Made by a program: the position numbers and the translations under genes. A stretch of 23,475 nucleotides of DNA from a virus, in the IMG/VR virus record IMGVR_UViG_3300025120_000566, positions 1 through 23,475 of that record. One strand, 5' to 3'. This document shows, one piece after another, positions 13,382-21,400 of this stretch (positions are counted from its first letter, which is position 1; the number at the start of each line of letters is the position of its first letter). Under the pieces are notes generated by a model. That model searched no databases and was not told where the DNA came from. It saw nothing but the letters and a program-made list of their open reading frames with translations.

Positions 13382-13788
13382 TGGCTCAAATTGTAAATAA
13401 TGTTTTTCCTACACCTGGTAGTGGTAGTGTTGCTTTAGGGTTTAGTTTACCTATGTCTGGTAAAGCAGTATTTAATCCAACATTTACTACTAAAGAAGTA
13501 ATAAAAACTAATTTATTAAATTGGTTATTAACTAATAGAGGTGAAAGAGTAATGAGACCTCTTTTTGGTGCTAATTTAAGAGATTTTATAGGAGAAGGTA
13601 TTAATGATGGAACTAATAGTGCTATTGAAGCAAGAATTAAGGATAATATTTCCCTAGAATTTCCTTCAGTAACAGTTAAAAGTGTAGAATTTGATAACCA
13701 ACCTGATCGTAATACAATAAATTTATTTATAAATTATATAATTAGTAATATAGGAGCAGAAGATTCAATAAATATAGCAATACAATAA
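13381..13788 (+). CDS. gp25: gp25-like baseplate wedge protein (GPW/gp25 family)
   Basis: 135 residues, the usual size for this family. Family features are present: NLLNWLLTNRGERVMRPLFG (42-61 by eye), in which an Arg-Gly-Glu-Arg turn replaces the usual N-P-G-E-R, then LRDFIGEGINDG, a helix IEARIKDNISLEFPSVTVKSVE and paired C-terminal strands (TINLFINYIIS). In contractile tails gp25 sits at the core of the wedge and joins the sheath to the baseplate; despite an old annotation it is not thought to be an active lysozyme. TAATG overlaps on both sides tie it to the preceding small protein and to gp6, matching the conserved gp25-gp6 order. Confidence 0.9.
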   Translation: MAQIVNNVFPTPGSGSVALGFSLPMSGKAVFNPTFTTKEVIKTNLLNWLLTNRGERVMRPLFGANLRDFIGEGINDGTNSAIEARIKDNISLEFPSVTVKSVEFDNQPDRNTINLFINYIISNIGAEDSINIAIQ

Positions 13789-15662
13789 TGGCAAATTTAA
13801 ACAGAAATATAACATATACTGAAAGAGATTTTAATACTTTTAGAACTTCTCTTATAGATTATTCAAAAACTTATTTTCCTAATACTTATAATGACTTCTC
13901 CCCAGATTCTACAGGAATGTTGTTTATTGAAATGGCCTCATATGTAGGAGATGTTTTATCTTTTTATTTAGATAATCAAATACAAGAAACTTTTATACAA
14001 TATGCTAGACAAGAACAAAATCTATTTGATTTAGCTTATATGTTAGGCTCTAGACCTAAAGTTACTACAGCAGCAACAGTTGAAATTTCAATATTTCAAC
14101 AATTACCAGCAAAATCACAAGCTGTACCTGGAGGTGGTATAGAATATGTCCCTGATTATGATTATTCTTTAAAAATCCCTTCAGGTTTTCAATTAACATC
14201 TAATTCAAATTCAAATATTAATTTTATAACAGAAGATGTTATTGATTTTTCAGTTTCATCCTCCCAGGATCCTACTACTGTATCTATATATGCTTTACAA
14301 TCTAATAACCCTCAATATTTTTTATTAAAAAAGACAAGAAAAGCTATATCAGGAACAATCAATTCAACAGAAGCAGTATTTACAGTTCCATCTAGATTTG
14401 CTACGGTAGATATAATTGGTAATGATATTATTAATATATTAGACGTAGTTGACAGCAATGGAAATCCATGGTATGAAGTATTAAATTTAGCACAAGATAC
14501 TGTGTTTACTACAAAAATAAACGCAAATTATACGGACCCAAACGCAGTTCAAGACGATGTTCCTAATTTATTAAACTTAAAACAGGTACAAAGAAGATTT
14601 ACTTCAAGATTTTTAAACTCTACAACTCTTCAATTGGGTTTTGGAGCAGGAACTGTAAGTGATAAAGATGAAGATTTAGTTCCAAATCCTGATAATGTAG
14701 GTACAGGATTAGCTTTTTCAAAAGATAAATTAACTACAGCATATTCACCCTTAAACTTTATGTTTACTGATACTTATGGTATTGCACCATCTCAAACAAC
14801 ATTAACAATAAGATATTTAACGGGTGGAGGATTATCTTCCAATGTAGCTTCAGGCACATTAACTTCTTTTAGTACTGATGGAATTGTTTTTAATAATCCT
14901 AATTTATCTGATACTTCATTAGCTAATCTTATTTTTAATTCATTAGCAACAAATAATATTTTAGCAGCAGATGGAGGCCAAGGAGCAGATACAATTGAAG
15001 AAATTAGACAAAACGCTTTAGGAAGCTTTCAAACCCAATTAAGAACAGTTACCCAACAAGATTATTTAATAAGAGCTTTAAGTATGCCTGCCAATGTTGG
15101 TACTATAGCAAAAGCATATATTCAACCTACTAAGGTAGCAGAATATCAATTAGGTGAATTGCCAACTATTTTAGATATGTATGTATTATCCTATGATAGT
15201 ACTAAAACATTAAGAACAGCTTCATCAACTCTAAAACAAAATCTAAAAACCTATCTATCAGAATATAGAATGATAAATGATTCTATAAAAATAAAAGATG
15301 CTTATGTTATTAATATAAGATGTGAGTTTGATATAATAGTTTTACCTAACTATAATAATAATGATGTGATTTTAAGTTGTATTAATTCTTTAACAGAATA
15401 CTTTGAAATAGATAATTGGAATATCAATCAACCAATATTATTAAAAAGTTTAAGTATACTTTTAGATAAAGTAGATGGAGTGCAAACTGTAAGTAGTGTG
15501 ATGGTTAAAAATATAGCAGGAGCAAGTAAAGGATATAGTGATTATTCATATGATCTACAAGCAGCAACTAATAATGGAGTTATATATCCTTCAGTAGATC
15601 CTATGGTTTTTGAAATGAAATATCCACAACAAGATATTATAGGAAGAGTAGTACCATTATAA
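13788..15662 (+). CDS. gp6: gp6-like baseplate wedge protein (baseplate J family)
   Basis: 624 residues, close to the T4 gp6 length. The N-terminus, ITYTERDFNTFRTSLIDYSK (8-27), followed by DFSPDSTGMLFIEMASYVGD (42-61) and LSFYLDNQIQETFIQYARQE, is diagnostic of gp6-type proteins. A beta-rich middle carries GGLSSNVASGTL. A second conserved block, DTIEEIRQNALGSFQTQLRT then VTQQDYLIRALSMP, is the baseplate J core, in which the QDYL segment is characteristic. The C-terminal part holds the wedge-dimerising region (INQPILLKSLSILLDKVDGV). Two gp6 copies per wedge form the inner ring in T4. It follows gp25 with a one-base overlap. Confidence 0.92.
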   Translation: MANLNRNITYTERDFNTFRTSLIDYSKTYFPNTYNDFSPDSTGMLFIEMASYVGDVLSFYLDNQIQETFIQYARQEQNLFDLAYMLGSRPKVTTAATVEISIFQQLPAKSQAVPGGGIEYVPDYDYSLKIPSGFQLTSNSNSNINFITEDVIDFSVSSSQDPTTVSIYALQSNNPQYFLLKKTRKAISGTINSTEAVFTVPSRFATVDIIGNDIINILDVVDSNGNPWYEVLNLAQDTVFTTKINANYTDPNAVQDDVPNLLNLKQVQRRFTSRFLNSTTLQLGFGAGTVSDKDEDLVPNPDNVGTGLAFSKDKLTTAYSPLNFMFTDTYGIAPSQTTLTIRYLTGGGLSSNVASGTLTSFSTDGIVFNNPNLSDTSLANLIFNSLATNNILAADGGQGADTIEEIRQNALGSFQTQLRTVTQQDYLIRALSMPANVGTIAKAYIQPTKVAEYQLGELPTILDMYVLSYDSTKTLRTASSTLKQNLKTYLSEYRMINDSIKIKDAYVINIRCEFDIIVLPNYNNNDVILSCINSLTEYFEIDNWNINQPILLKSLSILLDKVDGVQTVSSVMVKNIAGASKGYSDYSYDLQAATNNGVIYPSVDPMVFEMKYPQQDIIGRVVPL

Positions 15663-15672
15663 AAAACAAAAA

Positions 15673-16554
15673 ATGAAAGATTTATTAGAATTATATATAG
15701 AAAGAGATACAGCATCACCAGGAACTTACTTAGGAAATACACCAGGTCCTATGCCCCCTAAACTTTCACCTCTAGAAGAAGAATATGATGAAGGAACTAA
15801 TAATCAATTATTGGGACAAGCTGAAAATGGTGGGGGTGCACCAAATGATTCTGATGTTGGAGCAATACCAACATCTGGTTTTATACAAAGATATACACCT
15901 ACTAATGCTTATTATACTGATAATGAAGGTATAGTAAGAGCTAATATTTCAACTAATGATTTAGTTCAATCTACAGCAATAACAGGCTTAGATGTTGAAA
16001 ATTCAGCAGCCGGAACAAAACAAGGAGGTACTGGTGGTCCTATTAATGATCCTAATTCAAATTTTACACAAAATTATACTCCTGAAAATCCTTTTTATAC
16101 AACGAAAGAAGGGATAGTAAGAGCTACAGATGGTGAATCTCCTTTAACAGATACCCTAAAAATAACAGCATTAGATGTAGAAAATCCAGAATCAGGAGTA
16201 AAACAAGGAACTGGAGGGGGGCCTAATAGAACATCAGTAGCTAATGGTGAAAAATCTTCATTTATGGATGGGGGTAATTATAAAGTTTTAAGATATCCTA
16301 CAAGAGCAAAATTTATAGATACTACATTAACTACAGAAGATGGGGGTACTTTAGAAACTATGACATTACAACAATATACTCCAAGTAGAACTTATTTAGA
16401 AGTATTAGCAGATCCTAATTTAGATATTGAAAAAGTTGTACAAACAAATAATGAACAACCTGCCCCAGGGGGAGTACCTACAGAAATTGATGAAAGTATA
16501 GTTCCTGATAATGTTAAACCAAAACTATCAAGTTTAAAAAACTTTAAAATATAA
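15673..16554 (+). CDS. virion protein with a duplicated YTP-EGIVRA domain
   Basis: 293 residues. The opening, KDLLELYIERDTASPGTYLG, is a conserved-looking N-terminal tag. Residues 70-123 and 131-184 are a tandem repeat with a 61-residue period: both contain YTP, EGIVRA, LDVEN, G-KQG and GGP, and 29 of 54 aligned residues are the same by hand count. A third partial echo, LQQYTPSRTYLEVL, occurs at 232-245, after a VLRYPTRAKFIDTTL strand. The end is Pro/Asn-rich. No family is recognised. Position between gp6 and the DNRLRE-type protein argues for a baseplate accessory or wedge-periphery protein, with each repeat perhaps docking one copy of a neighbouring subunit. Confidence 0.75.
   Translation: MKDLLELYIERDTASPGTYLGNTPGPMPPKLSPLEEEYDEGTNNQLLGQAENGGGAPNDSDVGAIPTSGFIQRYTPTNAYYTDNEGIVRANISTNDLVQSTAITGLDVENSAAGTKQGGTGGPINDPNSNFTQNYTPENPFYTTKEGIVRATDGESPLTDTLKITALDVENPESGVKQGTGGGPNRTSVANGEKSSFMDGGNYKVLRYPTRAKFIDTTLTTEDGGTLETMTLQQYTPSRTYLEVLADPNLDIEKVVQTNNEQPAPGGVPTEIDESIVPDNVKPKLSSLKNFKI
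15880..16224 (+). repeat. two-unit tandem domain repeat, 183-base period, in the 15673 gene
   Basis: Unit 1 covers 15880-16041 and unit 2 covers 16063-16224. Each encodes 54 residues with no gap needed in the alignment; 29 positions are identical. The DNA itself has diverged, so this is an old duplication kept by selection on protein. Confidence 0.8.
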
Positions 16555-16558
16555 TTAA

Positions 16559-18010
16559 ATGGCAATTTATAAATTATTTCCTGAAAAAGACGCTACCTTA
16601 TATACCCAAAATGTATCAATGAATACTGGGTTAGACCAAATATTAGAAGCATCTACTTACTTATTAAATGATGCAGCTCAAACTAGTAGATATTTACTAA
16701 AATTTTCCCAAAACGAAATTAATGGGGCATATACTAGTTATATATCTGGATCAGGTATAAGTTATTTATCAACAGTAGCAGGAGCTTTAAATGGATCACT
16801 TACAACTAATCCCTCAACTCTTTTTAATAAAATATATTATAATGTTCCATTTACAAGTTCTACAGGAGGAGGAATAGGAGCAATAGGAGATATAACAGTA
16901 TCAGGAAATACTATATCAAATATTACTATTACTAATAGAGGAAAAAACTATAAAATAGGTGATGTATTAATAACAACTCATTTATCTAAATCAGCAGGAG
17001 GAGGGGCTAATTGGGAACAAGAATCGGGTTCGTTAACATTAGTAAATAATGATTTTAAAAAAAGAAAATGGAAGTCTAATTTAAGAAATTATGCTGCTGT
17101 AGTAACAAATTTGAATTCAACCTCATATTTAAAGGTTTATCCTATTTCTCAAAGTTGGGATATGGGAACAGGAAGATTTGGAAATTCTCCCGTTACTACA
17201 GATGGGTGTAATTGGAGAGAAAAAAAACCTGGTTTTAATTGGACTAATGGAACCTTTGTTGATTTAACTACAGGATCTTATTCTCAAAATCAAGGTACAA
17301 CTACTGGAGGAGCAACATGGTATACTGGATCTATTACTAATAAAATAATAACTGCTTCCCAAGCTTTTACATATTCTGATCCTATAGATTTAGATGTAGA
17401 TGTAACTTTTGCTGTAGATGTTTGGTTTAGTCAATCAAATGGAATAGGTGCTGCTGACATCCCAAATGAAGGGTTTATAGTAAAACAAACATCTTCCGTT
17501 GAATTAATCCCTTCACAATCACAAGCATCAACTTTTAAATATTATTCCGTAGATACTAATACAATTTATCCACCTACATTAGAAATAAAGTTTGATGATT
17601 TTTATTATGGTACCTCATCTCAAATGCAAACTTTATCTCAACCCGAAGCATTTATATCTACATATAATAATGATGGAGTTTATTATCCCCAAAGTGTACA
17701 AAGATTTAGAATAGCAGCAGTTCCGCAATACCCTAAAAAAATATTCCAAACAGCTTCAGGTTATTTAACAAATTTTTATTTACCAAAACAAGCACAATAT
17801 GCTATAAAAGACTCAGAAACTAATGAATATGTAATTAATTTTGATAGTGAATATACTAAAGTTAGTGCTGATGCAACTTCTAGTTACTTTGATATTTATA
17901 TGGGAGGATTAGAACCAGAAAGATATTATACAATTCTATTAAAGTCAAAAATCGATGGTACTACTAAAATATATAATGAAGATATGATGTTTAAAGTAAT
18001 AAATGGGTAA
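16559..18010 (+). CDS. DNRLRE-like tail structural protein
   Basis: 483 residues. It opens MAIYKLFPEKDATLYTQNVS and MNTGLDQILEAS, a start shared by tail proteins of related phages. LKVYPISQSWDMGTGRFGNS (191-210) is the core of a DNRLRE-type jelly roll, a fold that decorates surfaces or binds glycans. Between residues 100 and 165 there is a Gly-rich block whose NITITNRGKNYKIGDVLIT part looks like a separate small beta unit placed inside the jelly roll. The C-terminal half, YSVDTNTIYPPTLEIKFDDF, then QRFRIAAVPQYPKKIFQTAS and GLEPERYYTILLKSK, is a distinct well-conserved domain. Its place in the tail is not deducible, but it probably faces outward from the baseplate. Confidence 0.7.
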   Translation: MAIYKLFPEKDATLYTQNVSMNTGLDQILEASTYLLNDAAQTSRYLLKFSQNEINGAYTSYISGSGISYLSTVAGALNGSLTTNPSTLFNKIYYNVPFTSSTGGGIGAIGDITVSGNTISNITITNRGKNYKIGDVLITTHLSKSAGGGANWEQESGSLTLVNNDFKKRKWKSNLRNYAAVVTNLNSTSYLKVYPISQSWDMGTGRFGNSPVTTDGCNWREKKPGFNWTNGTFVDLTTGSYSQNQGTTTGGATWYTGSITNKIITASQAFTYSDPIDLDVDVTFAVDVWFSQSNGIGAADIPNEGFIVKQTSSVELIPSQSQASTFKYYSVDTNTIYPPTLEIKFDDFYYGTSSQMQTLSQPEAFISTYNNDGVYYPQSVQRFRIAAVPQYPKKIFQTASGYLTNFYLPKQAQYAIKDSETNEYVINFDSEYTKVSADATSSYFDIYMGGLEPERYYTILLKSKIDGTTKIYNEDMMFKVING

Positions 18011-18441
18011 TGAAAAAGATAACTTTAAGATCACAAAGATTTGATAGAGATGCATTTAATGCAACTGTAAATACTGAATTTACACAACTTACAGATGCTC
18101 CTGACCCATCATTTTTTGATAGGGATTTAGCAGTATTAGATGATTTTTGGTATCTTTATGATAAATTTTTCTACATTATACCTAAGCTTGGAGAAGTAGA
18201 ATCTCATCAGTATCTTGCTAAAACTAGTGAGGAATATTCTGGTTTTGCTACTATTAATGAAGAAATAAAAGCTTTATTAGATGAAATTGCTGAATTAAGA
18301 AAAGAAAATTTAGAACTAATAAAAGAAGCTACTAATTTAGATAATACAATTGATCCTAATGATTCAGGATTTATTGGTACAGGAAGAAGTCAAATGGAAA
18401 ATACTCCATCAGTTAGTAATGATGTTTACACAAGAGGATAA
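18010..18441 (+). CDS. 143-aa coiled-coil tail-module protein
   Basis: 143 residues. The N-terminus has MKKITLRSQRFDRDAFNATV and an aromatic core DDFWYLYDKFFYIIPKLGEV (45-64), then SHQYLAKTSEEYSG. Residues about 80-112 (INEEIKALLDEIAELRKENL) form a coiled coil. The last 30 residues are polar and probably flexible. No enzyme motif is present. The gene overlaps the DNRLRE-like gene by one base (TAATG) and is 12 bases from the giant protein gene. A protein with a sticky aromatic core and coiled coil here could be a connector or chaperone between baseplate and the giant tail protein. Confidence 0.75.
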   Translation: MKKITLRSQRFDRDAFNATVNTEFTQLTDAPDPSFFDRDLAVLDDFWYLYDKFFYIIPKLGEVESHQYLAKTSEEYSGFATINEEIKALLDEIAELRKENLELIKEATNLDNTIDPNDSGFIGTGRSQMENTPSVSNDVYTRG

Positions 18442-18453
18442 AAATAAATATAA

Positions 18454-21400
18454 ATGGCAATACCAATATCATCATCATTAACCCAATTAAATGCAGAAGT
18501 TTTTTTTGAAGAAGGATTTGAATTAAGTTTAGATGCTATTGTCCCTTCAGTTGAGTTAACAGGTTCATTTTCTACCTTTCAAAGTAGAACTCAATTATTT
18601 ATATATGATTATTCTAAAAGATTATTATATGATGATTTAGATTTTAATGGAAATGGCTCATATCTCCCCCCAGAAAATACCTTAATAACTTCAATACCTA
18701 CATCTTCAATTTATAATCAATTTGAATTAAATCCTGTTGAAGATATTTATAACCAAGGATATTCTAGTGGTAAGTATTATATATCTTATAATTTTGTAGA
18801 TTATGAATTAGGATCAGAACTTATTGATGTATCTCCTTCTCCTATAGACGAAGAATTAAATTTTGAAGATAATTCATCTTTTAGTGGTCACCCTTATTTT
18901 ATAAAAGAAATATCAGGAGACAGAACGGAAATTAGGATTCAGAATAATTTTTTAACCCCACAACAGGTTGAGTCTTATTATAATGAGTTTGAAAATAAAT
19001 TAAATAATAGAGAAAATGTAGATGAGTTTTATATTTCTTTTGAAGGTAATAGAAATTTTATTGGTGTAAATAGTTTATTAGTTAAACCCTCATCTGAAAA
19101 TTCATTAGATCCAACTTCTATTTTAATTAAATTATATACACCTCTTCCTGCAAGTTTTAAAGTAGAAGAACAATTACAAATAATTACAAAGGTAGGAGAA
19201 ACTCAAGTTTTTGAAGTTGAATTTAATCCTAATTTAGAATTTATAGATAATTTATTATCTTTAAAGGGTCCTAACTATAACATAGATCTTAAGGATAGAG
19301 TAAATAATTCAACAAATTTTAAAACATTTAAAGATTTAGTTAATACTAATAGTTCTCAATCTTATTATCAATTTAATTCTTTGCAAAACCAAAAAGGAGT
19401 AATCTTAAGAAAAAATTGGGCAGAGTGGAAACAATTTGTAAAATATTCATCAGCAGAACAAAGATTAAATAATTTTTATGATAAAATGGCTTCAATTGAA
19501 GAATTTGAAGCTGAATTATTAAATCTTGAAAGTATAGCATTAGGTACAACGGGATCAGCTGATTATTCTTCTAGTTATAATGCTGTTAGTAATAATATAA
19601 ATGAAGTTGTTAGTAATTTTGATAGTTATGAATATTTTTTATATTATATAACAGGATCAGAATCATGGCCCAAAAGTGCATCTGTATCATATCCCTATCC
19701 TAACTACTCTGTATCAAGTTCAGAAGCATTAAATTGGTTTGGAAGTACTAATGAAACCTCTATTTATTATAATACAGGAAAAAATCAAATACTTTCTGCT
19801 TCACTTTATGATGAAAATAATCAAGATTATTTATATTATTTAATCCCACCTTTTATTAATGAAAATAATGATAATAATCAATATATTAAGTTTGTAAATA
19901 TGACTGGTCAAGCTTTTGATGAAATGTATCTTTATACAGAAGCTGTAGAACAAGTTAGAAATACTAATTCTTCTCTAACAGGATCTGTTTTACCTTTAGG
20001 GTTAGCAGATGAAGTAATTGAATCTTTAGGGTTTGAAACTTATGGTAATAATTTTAATTCTGTAGGATTTAATGTAAATTCAGTAGGAGCCTTTCCTGTA
20101 ACGGGATCAGGATTAGAATATATAACACATTATATTGATATAGCATCAGGTTCTGTTATTAATTATTATGATAAAGAACAATCAACTCTAGGATATGTTA
20201 TAGCATTAGCAGATCCTTCATTCCCTTATCCATTAGACAACTCAGCTCAAGAAATATATAAAAGAATATTTCATAATATGGTTTCTTTAGTAAAAAGAAA
20301 AGGAACAGTTACAGGATTAAGACAACTAATTAATATATGGGGTGTTCCAAGTACAATGCTTCGTATAAGTGAATTTGGGGGGAAAAATAAAGATGATGAA
20401 AACGATTATGATTTATGGATGAATCGTTACAGTACTGCTTTTAAAACATATGAAGCAAGTTCATTAAAACCAAGTGGATCTGTTAGAATACCTTGGCAAC
20501 CTTTAACAAATAATTATTATGATTCTCCTAATCAAAATTATTATTCTGTTCCTGACAACATACAATTTAGATTTAAAATGGATGAAAAAGTAACTCCAAC
20601 ATCTAATTTCTCACAATCTTTATTAGTAAAAGGTAATCTATATAATTCTACAGCAGATTTTGGTGTAGTATTATCATATTCAGGTTCTCAATCTGGATCC
20701 TTTTTAGGATCGCAATTACCAACTGATAACCAATATGGAACTTTAAAATTAGTTATGTCTGCATCAGCCGCTGATGGAGGGATAGTTTCTGCTTCAATTT
20801 CACTACCTTTTTTTAATAATGATTGGTGGTCAGTACAAGTACAAAGAAAAACAAATGTTTCACAATCATTATTTAATGGGGTTATAAATGAATATGAATT
20901 AAAAACAGCAAATAATATATATGATGGTTATGATGGGAATCAAGTAGGATTTCAAGGATTAGCTACTATTACAATGGCTGATAATAAAACTTCATCATCT
21001 ATTAATGAAGCATGGAATGATACTCATAATGTTACTGGTTTTAATCCTTCAGGAAATAATAGTATGAGGGGATACAGTGCTGTTGTATTAGGAGGAATGA
21101 TGTATCCAGGTAATGCTATTAATACTAAAATAGGAACAGGAGCAAGTGCAGTAAGTTTAGGATCAGGTTTTTCAGGATCTTTTCAAGAATTTAGGTATTA
21201 TAGAAGAGCTTTATCTGGATCGCAATTTAATGATTATGTGATGAATCCTGAGTCTATACAAGGTCATGCAGATTCAAATACAGGATTAGGTAGTTCTTAT
21301 GATTTATTATCTTTTAGATTACCATTAGGAAATGAATTAGAATATACTAATGTTAGTGGAAGTGGAACTTCAATAAATTTTCCCAACCCAACTTCAGATG

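Noticed and set aside
15542-15742. 66-codon minus-strand frame across the gp6 end
   Set aside because: It spans the junction of two secure + strand genes and its hydrophobic product has no supporting context.
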